DNA of 64,000 bases from Acinetobacter oleivorans DR1 (GTDB lineage: Bacteria; Pseudomonadota; Gammaproteobacteria; Pseudomonadales; Moraxellaceae), in the NCBI RefSeq assembly GCF_000196795.1, contig NC_014259.1, positions 1,550,001-1,614,000 of the forward strand. Direction: 5' to 3'. Of this stretch, positions 16,683-25,312 are shown one piece after another. The notes beneath the pieces are model-generated. The model worked only from the letters and a program-made list of their open reading frames with translations, did not search any database and was not told where the DNA came from. The position numbers and the translations under genes were made by a program. Every line of letters starts with the position of its first letter. The first letter of the stretch is position 1.

Positions 16683-16699
16683 CTGGAACAAATTTTGCA
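16683..16699 (+). promoter_or_regulatory. Candidate sigma-54 promoter of the moa operon
   Basis: CTGGAACAAATTTTGCA matches 15 of 17 positions of the -24/-12 consensus, with GG at 16685-16686 and GC at 16697-16698 at the 12-base spacing; the first C of GGC is replaced by A. It would start transcription near 16710, about 88 bases before moaA. An NtrC-like palindrome lies just upstream. Confidence 0.62.
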
Positions 16700-16797
16700 A
16701 TAAAGATCAAAGCACTACTAAGGCGCAATTTTACAAGTTTAATTGCTCTTAATGAGTGCTTGCAATATTTGAACTGTTCTCGATATGAGTGCAAATA

Positions 16798-17829
16798 ATG
16801 AAACAATATCACTCTGAAACTGCGCCAATGCTTTTGCAAGACCAATATGGGCGTATCAAGCGAAAGTTACGAATTTCGGTAACTGATCGCTGTAATTTTA
16901 AGTGTGTATATTGCATGCCTGAACATCCTGAATGGTTAAATAAACAAGACTTGCTTAGTTTTGAGGCACTCTTTCAGTTTTGTCGTTTTATGGTGCAACA
17001 AGGCATTGAAAGCATCCGTATTACAGGCGGCGAACCATTAATGCGTCAAGGCATTGTTCATTTCGTTCGTGATTTACAAGCTTTAAAAGCATTAGGTCTA
17101 AAACGCATTTCAATGACTACCAATGGACATTATCTTGCTAAATACGCTAAGCAGTTAAAAGATGCTGGTTTAGATGATTTAAACATTAGTTTAGATAGTC
17201 TTGATTCAATTCAATTTAAAGAACTCACCAAGAAAAAATTAGAACCAGTTCTTGAGGGTATTCAAGCTGCGAAAGATGCAGGACTACCCTTTAAAATTAA
17301 CTGCGTGTTAATGAAAGATAAAAATGACGATCAAATCTTACCCATGGTGAGGTGGTCAATCGCCAATCATATTCCGCTACGTTTTATTGAGTTTATGCCG
17401 CTTGATGGTGATGCACTCTGGTCAAATAAAGATGTGGTGAGTGAAGCTGAAATTTTACAGGCATTGCAACCGTATTATTCGGTACAAGTCATTGAGCAAC
17501 AACATGAGCCAGCACGTCAATATCTGCTTAACAATAGCTACGCTCTAGGCATCATTTCTACCATTACTCATTCATTTTGCCACCAATGTGACCGTATACG
17601 ACTAACGGCGCAAGGTGAGCTATATAACTGTCTCTTTGCTCAGCAGGGTTTAAATATTAAGCCGCAGCTTGAAGCACTATTACGCGCACAGAACTCAACC
17701 GATCATATGCTGCATAGTCAGCACTTAAAAGATCAAGTTATGCCGTATATCTGGCACAAAGCCAAAGGCTTTCATGCCTTACAACATCAACAAACCCGTA
17801 AAATCAGTATGCATATGCTTGGGGGATAA
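16798..17829 (+). CDS. moaA: GTP 3',8-cyclase (molybdenum cofactor step 1)
   Basis: This 343-residue radical SAM protein has the cluster motif CNFKCVYC (Cys32, 36, 39), a GGEPL SAM-binding motif, and the C-terminal second cluster (CHQCDRIRL ... YNCLF). It ends in GG, as MoaA requires for activity. MoaA converts GTP to 3',8-cyclo-GTP, which MoaC turns into cyclic pyranopterin monophosphate. ATG 16798 was preferred to GTG 16789; neither has a strong ribosome site. It is the first gene of moaA-moaD-moaE-moaCB-moeA, and directly abuts moaD. Confidence 0.93.
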   Translation: MKQYHSETAPMLLQDQYGRIKRKLRISVTDRCNFKCVYCMPEHPEWLNKQDLLSFEALFQFCRFMVQQGIESIRITGGEPLMRQGIVHFVRDLQALKALGLKRISMTTNGHYLAKYAKQLKDAGLDDLNISLDSLDSIQFKELTKKKLEPVLEGIQAAKDAGLPFKINCVLMKDKNDDQILPMVRWSIANHIPLRFIEFMPLDGDALWSNKDVVSEAEILQALQPYYSVQVIEQQHEPARQYLLNNSYALGIISTITHSFCHQCDRIRLTAQGELYNCLFAQQGLNIKPQLEALLRAQNSTDHMLHSQHLKDQVMPYIWHKAKGFHALQHQQTRKISMHMLGG

Positions 17830-18084
17830 ATGCAGCAATCTATCCAAATTAAAATCGAATCATTTGGTGCAATTGAAAAATTGCTTCCACAAAATCTTTC
17901 GTTAGTTTTCCCCACCGATATTTTAGTTAAAGATGTCTTAGATGAAATTGTTTTATTGCATCCAGAATGTACACAGGCCATGGAAAAATGTGCATGCGCT
18001 ATTGGCGATAATGTCATAACAAGGCAATCAGCTTTAAGTCAGCCATGTACTTTGGTTTTATTATCACCAGTTGCAGGAGGATGA
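17830..18084 (+). CDS. moaD: Molybdopterin synthase sulfur carrier subunit
   Basis: This 84-residue ubiquitin-fold protein ends LLSPVAGG, with the C-terminal Gly-Gly that is adenylated and thiocarboxylated before sulfur transfer. It starts immediately after the moaA stop and is followed after 3 bp by moaE, its partner in molybdopterin synthase. The sequence is otherwise divergent, but the length, the ending and the position make the assignment firm. Confidence 0.92.
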   Translation: MQQSIQIKIESFGAIEKLLPQNLSLVFPTDILVKDVLDEIVLLHPECTQAMEKCACAIGDNVITRQSALSQPCTLVLLSPVAGG

Positions 18085-18087
18085 GCC

Positions 18088-18573
18088 ATGCGAGATTTTG
18101 CACGTATACAAGAGCAGGCCTTAAGCCTTGATACCTTTGATCCTATTGAATCATTTCCTGAATGCGGTGGAATTGATATTTTTATGGGTACGGTTCGTAA
18201 CCATCATGAAGGTAAAGCTGTTAAAGCACTGAAATATACCTCGTATAAACCGCTTTCTGAAAAAATGATACGTGAAATTGAACTGGAAATTGAGAAAAAG
18301 TATCAGGTATCTTATGTCCGAGTGGTTCATCGGATTGGATATCTAGATGTGGGTGAAACAGCAATCATTGCAATTGCTTATGCAGCCCATCGCCGTGAAG
18401 CTTTTCAAGCATGCGAAGAAGCGGTTGAGCGGGTAAAGCATGAAGTGCCTGTCTTTAAAGAAGAGTTCTTTACAGATGGTACAAGTCACTATGTAGAAGG
18501 CTGCTGTATTCGTAAGGATGCACCGCACGAACACAAACATCACCATCATGCCGGCCATGAACACTCACACTGA
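18088..18573 (+). CDS. moaE: Molybdopterin synthase catalytic subunit with His-rich tail
   Basis: This 161-residue MoaE turns cyclic pyranopterin monophosphate into molybdopterin with thiocarboxylated MoaD. Visible motifs are GGIDIFMGTVRNHHEG near residue 28, the catalytic-region segment AYAAHRREAF, and VPVFKEEFFTDGT. The last 15 or so residues are almost all His, Glu and Gly (HEHKHHHHAGHEHSH), an extension beyond the catalytic fold that may bind metal ions such as Ni or Zn, or reflect metal buffering. A GGAGG ribosome site lies at the end of moaD. Confidence 0.93.
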   Translation: MRDFARIQEQALSLDTFDPIESFPECGGIDIFMGTVRNHHEGKAVKALKYTSYKPLSEKMIREIELEIEKKYQVSYVRVVHRIGYLDVGETAIIAIAYAAHRREAFQACEEAVERVKHEVPVFKEEFFTDGTSHYVEGCCIRKDAPHEHKHHHHAGHEHSH

Positions 18574-18596
18574 AATAAGCAAGACTAGGATAAATA

Positions 18597-19520
18597 ATGA
18601 AAAACGTAGGAATGAAGCCGGAAAGTTATCGTGTTGCTGAAGCACAAGCAATTTTATATGCACCACCGCACTGTATTGAGTTATTAAGACAAGGAAATAC
18701 TGAAAAAGGGGATGCATTAAAAACTGCACGTGTTGCAGGAATTTTGGCAGCAAAACGAACTGATGAGCTGATTCCTTTGTGTCATCCACTGCCGATTTAT
18801 CGTGCAGATGTTGAATATGAATTAGAACATGATTTTGTAAAGATTATTACCGTGGTTGAAACCATTGGTCCGACTGGCGTAGAAATGGAAGCCTTAACGG
18901 CTGCAAGTCTTGCAGGCTTAACCATTTACGACATGTTAAAACCGCATTGTGAACCAGAAGAGCTCTGGATGGATCAATGTAAATTGCTTAAGAAAAAAGG
19001 TGGAAAATCACACTTTAAGCGCGTTCTTCGTCAGTCTGTTTCGGCTGCTGTTATTGTGCTGTCCGATACTGTCGCAGCTGGCAGAAAGCCCGATACTGCC
19101 GGAAAATCTGTGGTTGAAACTTTAACCGAGGCAGGATTCGATCCGATTCACTACCAGATTTTGCCAGATGAGGCAGATACTTTAAAAAACTTAGTGCTTG
19201 AGCTGAGCAAATCATATGCTTGCATTATGACCGTCGGCGGTACGGGAATTGGTAAGCGTGACATTACGGTTGATACGCTAGAGCCACTTCTTGAGCGTAA
19301 GCTAGATGGCTTAATGGAAGCTGCGCGTTCATTTGGACAAAAACGCACGCCATATGCTGCAATGTCGCGTGGAGTGGCTGGTTTTATTGATCGTTCACTG
19401 GTGGTGACTTTACCGGGAAGCCGTGGTGGAGCAAGTGAATCAATGGCTGCTATTTTACCTGCATTAGTCCATATTTTTGATGTTTGCCGTGATTTACCAC
19501 ATCCAGGAGGCTATGAATAA
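18597..19520 (+). CDS. moaCB: Bifunctional MoaC-MoaB/Mog fusion
   Basis: This 307-residue protein joins two molybdenum cofactor enzymes. Residues 1 to about 140 are MoaC (AARVAGILAAKRT-type core, LIPLCHPLPI, and GVEMEALTAAS), which rearranges 3',8-cyclo-GTP to cyclic pyranopterin monophosphate. Residues from about 150 are a MoaB/Mog-type molybdopterin adenylyltransferase (VIVLSDTVAAG, TVGGTGIGKRD, LPGSRGGASES). The two steps flank the MoaE reaction, so the fusion does not channel consecutive products directly. The last base is shared with the start of moeA. N-terminal MKNVGMKPESY carries a possible later start at Met6. Confidence 0.92.
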   Translation: MKNVGMKPESYRVAEAQAILYAPPHCIELLRQGNTEKGDALKTARVAGILAAKRTDELIPLCHPLPIYRADVEYELEHDFVKIITVVETIGPTGVEMEALTAASLAGLTIYDMLKPHCEPEELWMDQCKLLKKKGGKSHFKRVLRQSVSAAVIVLSDTVAAGRKPDTAGKSVVETLTEAGFDPIHYQILPDEADTLKNLVLELSKSYACIMTVGGTGIGKRDITVDTLEPLLERKLDGLMEAARSFGQKRTPYAAMSRGVAGFIDRSLVVTLPGSRGGASESMAAILPALVHIFDVCRDLPHPGGYE

Positions 19521-20755
19521 TGTCAGGTTGTGGTGCAGAACGTGGGTTGATTAGCGTAGATGAAGCAATTGAGCTGATTAGTAACCGACCTAAAAAATTA
19601 GGCTCAATTCAGCAAGTTCTTCAAAATAGCCTAAGTAGATATCTTGCTAAAGAAATTTATTCAGAAATTAATTTGCCAAGCTTCTCTCAAAGTGCTGTAG
19701 ATGGTTACGCACTTTGTAGCCACGCAGAAGATTTAAATAATCAAAAGTTTCAGGTTACTGGCGAGATTCGCGCCGGAAGCGAAAGTCATGACTTTCTGAG
19801 TGAAGGACAGGCAATTCGTATATTTACTGGTGGCAAAATTCCTGAAGGCACAACGCATGTTGCGAGGCAAGAAATCGTAGAGGTCGTGTCAGCACAAGAA
19901 ATTTCGTTAACTGAACATATTCGCCCTCAAGCTGATATCCGTTTTACGGGCGAAGAAATCCAGAACGGACAGTTGCTTGCCCAAGTTGGACAGTTTTTAA
20001 ATATTGGAAGCTTGGCTGCCTTAAGTATGGCGGGTGTACAAACGGTTGACGTTTATCGTGCGCCGAAAGTTGCTGTTTTAGTTACTGGTGATGAAGTTGC
20101 CGAAAAAGCAGAAGATCTTGCAGAAGGTAAAATCTTTGATGCAAATGGTCCATTACTAAAAGCTTGGTTTGAAGATTATGGCTTAGAGATTGAACTCATT
20201 CATGTGGCAGATGAGGCGGCGCAAGTCACGCATTACTTTAATGATTTAAAAGATAGTCATGATGTCATCATAACCACAGGCGGAGTGTCAGTAGGTGATT
20301 ATGACTTTGTTCGGCCATGCGCTTTTGAGGCTGGCTTTGAACAGATCTTTTGGAAAGTAAAACAAAAGCCAGGTAAGCCACTTTTTTTTGCTGAATATTC
20401 TCACACGGAAAAAGATCACCATTGTTATTTGTTGGGGTTACCGGGTAATCCAGCTGCGGTCTATGTATCAATGCAAGTTTACGGTAAAGCATTGCTCGAC
20501 ACTTTGCAGGGAAATCAAGCAGGGCCGGAGTGGTTTAGTGCAATTTTAGATCATGATTTAAAAGACGATGCGCGTGAACGTTTTCTACGGATGCATGCTT
20601 ATTTTGACAATGGACAACTTAAAGTTAAAAGTCTGGCAAAACAACAATCACACATGCTCAGTAATTTAATGCAGGCCAATTGTCTAGTGCGAATTCCAGC
20701 AAGTGTAAAACTAGAAGCAGGTCATATTTTGAAGGGTATATTCATCTCAAATTAA
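19520..20755 (+). CDS. moeA: Molybdopterin molybdenumtransferase
   Basis: This 411-residue MoeA inserts molybdate into adenylylated molybdopterin. It has the SAVDGYAL motif near residue 55, FTGGKIPEG near 110, the TTGGVSVGDYD core near 250, the VKQKPGKPLFF segment, and the LPGNPAAVYVS motif near 325. Its ATG begins on the last base of moaCB, so it is translationally coupled, and it closes the cofactor operon. An inverted repeat 17 bp after the stop may end the transcript. Confidence 0.94.
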   Translation: MSGCGAERGLISVDEAIELISNRPKKLGSIQQVLQNSLSRYLAKEIYSEINLPSFSQSAVDGYALCSHAEDLNNQKFQVTGEIRAGSESHDFLSEGQAIRIFTGGKIPEGTTHVARQEIVEVVSAQEISLTEHIRPQADIRFTGEEIQNGQLLAQVGQFLNIGSLAALSMAGVQTVDVYRAPKVAVLVTGDEVAEKAEDLAEGKIFDANGPLLKAWFEDYGLEIELIHVADEAAQVTHYFNDLKDSHDVIITTGGVSVGDYDFVRPCAFEAGFEQIFWKVKQKPGKPLFFAEYSHTEKDHHCYLLGLPGNPAAVYVSMQVYGKALLDTLQGNQAGPEWFSAILDHDLKDDARERFLRMHAYFDNGQLKVKSLAKQQSHMLSNLMQANCLVRIPASVKLEAGHILKGIFISN

Positions 20756-20771
20756 TGATGAGTAATAATAG

Positions 20772-20804
20772 ATATAACTCACTATGCAATTAGGTGAGTT
20801 ATAT
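20772..20804 (+). terminator. Likely terminator of the moa operon
   Basis: A perfect 11-bp stem, ATATAACTCAC (20772-20782) with GTGAGTTATAT (20794-20804), encloses an 11-base loop and is followed by TTGTT. The stem is strong but AT-rich and the T tract is weak, so termination may be partial. Confidence 0.5.
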
Positions 20805-20971
20805 TTGTTAAGCGAATTTATATAATAGCTTTCTATTTTTTATAATAAAAATTCTTTTATAAAGTTGATAAGAAGTTATTTTTATAATGAATCTTGCATA
20901 ACTCGTGGTAAGTGGTTTAGGGTATAAACAATAGGGCCGTTAGGCTAGGAAATATCGAGGAACGCATAAAG

Positions 20972-21454
20972 ATGAAATGGGATGACATCGGTGATCAACC
21001 TTGTTCGGTTGCTCGTATGCTATCAGTGATTGGCGATCGATGGACGATGCTAATATTACGTAATGCTTTTATGGGAATACGCCGTTTTGACGATTTTCAA
21101 AAATCATTAGGTGTAACTCGTCATGTCCTTTCAGATCGTTTAAAGCGTTTGGTTGAATATGAAATTTTAGCCAAAGCTCCTTATTTTGATCGTCAAGAAC
21201 GCTTTGAATATCGCCTCACTGATAAGGGTTTTGAACTTTATCCAATTATTTTATCGATGGCGAATTGGGCAGATAAATGGATGGATCAAGGTTTAGGCAA
21301 ACCTTTAGAGTATCGTCATAAAACTTGTGGCCATAAGTTCGAACCAGTTATGGTGTGTTCAGTCTGCCATGAACCTTTACATGCAAAACAAGTGCAAGTT
21401 TCAGCTGGGCCAGGCTATTTTGCATATATAGAACAAAAACAGAAACAAGCTTAA
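20972..21454 (+). CDS. HxlR-family transcriptional regulator
   Basis: This 160-residue protein has the HxlR winged-helix core: a Cys near the N-terminus (QPCSVARML), IGDRWTMLILRNAFMG, then FDDFQKSLGVTRHVLSDRLKRLVEYEIL. The C-terminus carries a possible zinc ribbon (CGHKF ... CSVCHEPL). HxlR proteins often sense reactive electrophiles or redox state through the N-terminal Cys. It is a single gene with GAGGAA upstream of ATG 20972. Its target is unknown; the adjacent divergent genes are regulators or transporters. Confidence 0.88.
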   Translation: MKWDDIGDQPCSVARMLSVIGDRWTMLILRNAFMGIRRFDDFQKSLGVTRHVLSDRLKRLVEYEILAKAPYFDRQERFEYRLTDKGFELYPIILSMANWADKWMDQGLGKPLEYRHKTCGHKFEPVMVCSVCHEPLHAKQVQVSAGPGYFAYIEQKQKQA

Positions 21455-21470
21455 TTTACCTATCTATAAA

Positions 21471-22943
21471 TTATGAAGACTCTTGTTGAATCGCATCAGC
21501 TAGAGTCTTATAAATGTGGTCATGATTTGACTGTGTTACATTAAAACGTATGAATTGACCAGCATTAGGAGCTTGGCTAAACGCATTTCCTGGTGCAAGA
21601 ATAACTTGATGGTTAATACAGTATTTTGCAATTTTTGAAGCTTCAACACCCTCTGGCAAATGACACCAAACAAAAATTCCCGCTTGAGGCTTAATCCATG
21701 GCTTTATGCCCAAAGGTTCTAGTTTGGTAATGGTATCGTGCATCGCTTTTGCTAAACGAACTTTTAATAATTCTATATGTTTACGGTAAGATCCATCTGT
21801 TAAAGCACTTAATAAAACTTCAGCAGACACGCCATTGTGAGAAAAGCTTGTGGCAATTTTTAGGTCAGTGAGCTGATCAATCCATTCTGGTTTTGCAATG
21901 ATATAACCACAGCGAATAGATGCTGATAACGTTTTAGAAAAACTTCCAATAAAAATTACACGTGACAGATTATCCAAAGCCGCAAGCCGAGGAGCAGCGT
22001 TATATTCAAAATCTGAAAAAATATCATCTTCAACGACAATCAAATTGGATTGTTCAATAAGTTTTAATAATTGATGTGCTGTAGAAAGAGAAAGTACTGC
22101 TCCAGTTGGATTGTGAATTCCTGAGTTGGTGATATAAAGACGTGGATTGTAAGTCTCAATTGCTTCTTTAAATGCCTCTAAGTCAGGACCTGTTGGTGTG
22201 TAGGTAATACCAATAACTTTGACTTGATGGACTTTAAGTAATGCATGAAAGTTGAAATAACAAGGATCATCAATCAAAACAACATCATCGGGCTTTAATA
22301 AAAATCGGCAAACCAAATCAATCGCTTGAGTTCCTGAATCAGTTAAAAGTACCTGATTAAGATTCGCCTCTATACCTTTTGCTTGAGCACGCCTTGCCAG
22401 TAAGTCACGTAAAGCTGGTAATCCCAATGGTGTTGAATAACCCATTAAACAATCATCTGGGCTTTTCGCGGCCGTCCTTAAAGCTTTACGAATACTGTCT
22501 AATGGCATCCAGTCATCAGGTAGCCAACCGCAACCAGGCTTAAAAACATCTGCTTTCGCTTCCAGAGATTGACGTGAAATCCATAATGGATCAACTGAAC
22601 GATCTAATTTAGGGCCTAATTCACTTAAAGATAAAGGTGCGAGCGGACCAACGATATAAAAACCAGATCCAGTTCTTGATTCGATTTTGCCTAAAGCAAT
22701 TAATCTTTCATACGCCTCTACAACAGTGGATACTGAAAATCCCAGATCATTTGCTAACTTACGAACAGAAGGCAAGCGTGCTCCCGGCAATAAAGATCGA
22801 TTTTTTATTTGTTGCTCAATTTCTGAAATGACAATTTCAATTTTTGTTTTGCTCTGATTCACGCGCTTAAAATCCCAACTGTATTGGTTGTTAATACATA
22901 ACAGTTCTTTTAAATTGTACTGCTTTGTATCTGGTTTAATCAC
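21471..22943 (-). CDS. MocR/PdxR-type GntR regulator with aminotransferase-like domain
   Basis: This 490-residue protein has an N-terminal GntR winged helix at about residues 30-100 (PGARLPSVRKLANDLGFSVSTVVEAYERL) and a fold-type I aminotransferase domain from about 140. The likely PLP lysine is in GSFSKTLSASIRCGYI, near residue 320. MocR regulators bind PLP or an amino acid adduct and often control a neighbouring divergent gene. Here the divergent EamA transporter starts 43 bp away, making it the likely target. The first 25 residues may be longer than needed; the start could lie further in. Confidence 0.85.
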   Translation of the reverse strand: MIKPDTKQYNLKELLCINNQYSWDFKRVNQSKTKIEIVISEIEQQIKNRSLLPGARLPSVRKLANDLGFSVSTVVEAYERLIALGKIESRTGSGFYIVGPLAPLSLSELGPKLDRSVDPLWISRQSLEAKADVFKPGCGWLPDDWMPLDSIRKALRTAAKSPDDCLMGYSTPLGLPALRDLLARRAQAKGIEANLNQVLLTDSGTQAIDLVCRFLLKPDDVVLIDDPCYFNFHALLKVHQVKVIGITYTPTGPDLEAFKEAIETYNPRLYITNSGIHNPTGAVLSLSTAHQLLKLIEQSNLIVVEDDIFSDFEYNAAPRLAALDNLSRVIFIGSFSKTLSASIRCGYIIAKPEWIDQLTDLKIATSFSHNGVSAEVLLSALTDGSYRKHIELLKVRLAKAMHDTITKLEPLGIKPWIKPQAGIFVWCHLPEGVEASKIAKYCINHQVILAPGNAFSQAPNAGQFIRFNVTQSNHDHIYKTLADAIQQESS

Positions 22944-22985
22944 CTTAGCACAGCTTAAATTCTTCGTATAGTGACGGAGAAAATT

Positions 22986-23849
22986 ATGAATAGGTTTATG
23001 AATGGCTGGGTGAATGGTTTTATTGGCGTGGCTATTTTTGCGGGGTCACTACCAGCGACACGTGTAGCGGTAATGGGGTTTGAACCGGGCTTTCTAACCG
23101 CAGCACGAGCTGCGATAGCAGGTATTTTGGGGCTTATTCTTATATTAGTTTTAAAACAAAAGAAACCAGCCAAACAAGATTGGTGGCCTCTAGCCATTGT
23201 TGCTGTGGGGGTGGTGATCGGTTTCCCATTGTTTACAGCACTTGCTTTGCAATATATGAATGCAGCCCATTCAATTGTATTCGTTAGTCTTTTGCCGCTT
23301 GCAACTGCAATATTTGCTGTACTAAGAGGCGGAGAAAAACCGAATCATTTTTTCTGGATATTTGCAGTATTGGGGAGTGCTGTTGTTTTTGCCTATATGT
23401 TCTTCCTTTCTGGTGATACATCACTTGGAATAGGGGACTTTTATATGTTGATGGCGATTATTTTTTGTGGCTTTGGCTATGCAGAAGGCGGTGTACTTTC
23501 AAGAAAAATAGGCGGGTGGCAAGTCATTTGTTGGGCACTTATTTTGTCTTTACCTTTTATGTTTTTGCTTACCATTTTCTATATGCCAGCTTCATTCCAA
23601 AGTGTGTCTACATCAGCTCTAGTCGGCCTTATTTATGTGTCTTTGTTTAGTATGCTCATTGGCTTTTTCTTTTGGTACAAAGGGCTGGCACAAGGCGGTA
23701 TTGCTGCCATAAGCCAACTACAACTTTTACAGCCTTTAATGGGGCTAGGTATTGCAGCGGCTTTATTGCATGAACATGTGAGCTGGTCAATGTTAGTGGT
23801 CACAGCAGCAACTATTTTATGTGTCGCTGCTGCTAAAAAATTTACTTAA
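22986..23849 (+). CDS. EamA/DMT-family transporter
   Basis: This 287-residue protein is almost entirely hydrophobic with about ten membrane segments, organised as two EamA repeats (ATRVAVMGFEPGFLTAARA at the first, and GLAQGGIAAISQLQLLQPL at the second). Members export amino acids or other small metabolites. ATG 22986 is preferred to GTG 22971, which precedes the GGAG ribosome site. It is divergent from the MocR regulator and convergent with tusE, whose stop lies 2 bp beyond this gene's stop. The substrate is not known. Confidence 0.86.
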   Translation: MNRFMNGWVNGFIGVAIFAGSLPATRVAVMGFEPGFLTAARAAIAGILGLILILVLKQKKPAKQDWWPLAIVAVGVVIGFPLFTALALQYMNAAHSIVFVSLLPLATAIFAVLRGGEKPNHFFWIFAVLGSAVVFAYMFFLSGDTSLGIGDFYMLMAIIFCGFGYAEGGVLSRKIGGWQVICWALILSLPFMFLLTIFYMPASFQSVSTSALVGLIYVSLFSMLIGFFFWYKGLAQGGIAAISQLQLLQPLMGLGIAAALLHEHVSWSMLVVTAATILCVAAAKKFT

Positions 23850-23851
23850 CT

Positions 23852-24163
23852 TTATAAGCAATTTGCTGGTTTAGGAACACCCGCCAAACGACTCAAATGA
23901 CGGGCAACTAAACCAGTATTAAATTGTTGCTGTAAAACGGCATTGTTAATATCTGGACTTACTGTTTTCATTAAAAATTTAATGAGTGGGCGAGTTGCTG
24001 GAGAGTGCCCAAACTGTTGATAAAACTGACGCACAGCAGCTAAAACTTCGAAATGCCAATCGGTTAGTTCAAGATCAAGTGATTTGGCAAGCTCTTGTGC
24101 AACTTCAGGATTCCAAATTGTATAATCAACCAAATGACCATCTTGGTCTAATTCTAAATTCAT
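23852..24163 (-). CDS. tusE: Sulfurtransferase TusE/DsrC family
   Basis: This 103-residue protein fits TusE: DQDGHLVDYTIWNPEVAQELA at the start, LTDWHFEVLAAVRQFYQQFG in the middle, and the conserved C-terminal cysteine in PKPANCL. TusE accepts persulfide sulfur from TusBCD and passes it to MnmA for 2-thiouridine at tRNA position 34. It is the last gene of tusDCBE. The single C-terminal Cys, without the second Cys of dissimilatory DsrC, favours the tRNA role. Confidence 0.9.
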   Translation of the reverse strand: MNLELDQDGHLVDYTIWNPEVAQELAKSLDLELTDWHFEVLAAVRQFYQQFGHSPATRPLIKFLMKTVSPDINNAVLQQQFNTGLVARHLSRLAGVPKPANCL

Positions 24164-24181
24164 GAAACTAGCCTAAATCTA

Positions 24182-24466
24182 TTATTTAAGAGAAATACAG
24201 CGATTAAAAGTTAAAACTAGATCTGCAAATTGATCATAGTCGAGTACATTCATCTGGGCTAAAGTATCTGTATCGAGTAAATCTTTTTCGATGCTTAAGC
24301 ATGAAACAGATTTAAACTGTTGAATCATTTCAGTTGAAAGCCGCGCAACAGAATCACCCATAAAAATAATCTGGTCACCTTTCTGATAAAGATGACCTAA
24401 TTCATCAATAACATTCGGTGTATTGTGATAAGTAGATTGCACGAGATAAAGTGTTGATGGATTCAT
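24182..24466 (-). CDS. tusB: Sulfur relay protein TusB/DsrH
   Basis: This 94-residue protein (MNPSTLYLVQSTYHN) has the DsrH/TusB fold, with a buried beta-strand start and DQIIFMGDSVARL in the middle. It joins TusC and TusD in the hexameric relay complex. ATG 24466 was chosen because an AAGGTG ribosome site lies about eight bases upstream; an in-frame codon at 24490 would overlap tusC. No strong cysteine motif, as usual for TusB. Confidence 0.8.
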   Translation of the reverse strand: MNPSTLYLVQSTYHNTPNVIDELGHLYQKGDQIIFMGDSVARLSTEMIQQFKSVSCLSIEKDLLDTDTLAQMNVLDYDQFADLVLTFNRCISLK

Positions 24467-24483
24467 TAAATTTACACCTTCAT

Positions 24484-24834
24484 CTACCAATATAAGACAT
24501 GGTCAAAAGACTGAATGAACTCATTATTTAACTGAATGAATTCGAGCTCTTGTTCTGTTTGTTGAACAAAAGGATTTTGTTGATTTTTGCTTTCGATAAG
24601 AATGGGGCTTAAATCATAAAATTCAAAGCTTTCGACCATATTTGATGCTACTTTGAAGGTATGATGAAACTGGTTAAAGCTCAGGTCATTTTGCAAGAGA
24701 CTAAGAGCAGCATCTTTCAATAATACTTTGACTGGCGAGCCAAAGGTTGCTAAAACCATAGTAGCGGAAAGGCTTTCATTGATTTGAAGACTAGTTAAGT
24801 TGGCTTGGCTTAAAATGACGAGTACAGATTTCAC
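24484..24834 (-). CDS. tusC: Sulfur relay protein TusC/DsrF
   Basis: This 116-residue protein begins MKSVLVILSQANLTSLQINESLSA, and VLATFGSPVKVLLKDAAL follows, matching the DsrE/DsrF fold of TusC (FxxxPxG...). It lies between tusD and tusB on the same strand. The assignment rests on fold, length and gene order; the sequence is divergent from the E. coli protein. Confidence 0.8.
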   Translation of the reverse strand: MKSVLVILSQANLTSLQINESLSATMVLATFGSPVKVLLKDAALSLLQNDLSFNQFHHTFKVASNMVESFEFYDLSPILIESKNQQNPFVQQTEQELEFIQLNNEFIQSFDHVLYW

Positions 24835-24878
24835 ACAATATACCTTTTAAAAGCAACAATCTAAGCAAACAAAGTAAC

Positions 24879-25247
24879 TTAAAATTGAATAAGACGAGAT
24901 GCTGACTGTACCGCATCAGCAAGTTCACCTAACCCGACCAGTTGAAAGTCTTTGGCAAGGTTGTGATGAGTAAGGTGATGGCGACTGGCATTTTCTGCAT
25001 CGGTAATACCACGAGCGAGGGCAGCACTCACACATACAGGAAGTCGAATCGCAAGCTTTTGCCATTCATGCGTTAAATTACGCTGGTCGTCAGGAACCCA
25101 TTGAAAATCATTAGCAACCTGCACGCCATCTTGGTAAAAGAATACACGAAAGTCTTCATTTTTACTTTTGAGTGCCTGAGCAAGTCCTAAAGCATGCCAA
25201 GCATGAATGGAAGTAGGAGCAGAGGTAATTAGTAGTAATGTACTCAT
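24879..25247 (-). CDS. tusD: Sulfur relay protein TusD/DsrE
   Basis: This 122-residue protein has the DsrE fold (LLITSAPTSIHAWHALGLAQAL, then FRVFFYQDGVQVAND) and the active cysteine at Cys72 in LPVCVSAALARGI, where TusD carries the transferred sulfur. It is the first gene of the tusDCBE operon and is divergent from the galE-like gene, which starts 65 bp away. TusD takes sulfur from TusA. Confidence 0.88.
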   Translation of the reverse strand: MSTLLLITSAPTSIHAWHALGLAQALKSKNEDFRVFFYQDGVQVANDFQWVPDDQRNLTHEWQKLAIRLPVCVSAALARGITDAENASRHHLTHHNLAKDFQLVGLGELADAVQSASRLIQF

Positions 25248-25312
25248 TGAGAATTCACTATGGTCATACGTCTAAATGGGCGTAGATGCATTAAGAGAAA
25301 GGTAAGTATACA

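Noticed and set aside
16510..16845. 111-codon minus-strand frame across the moaA promoter
   Set aside because: It covers the end of the oxidoreductase gene, the palindrome, the sigma-54-like promoter and the moaA start. Hydrophobic only because of AT-rich bases; no ribosome site.
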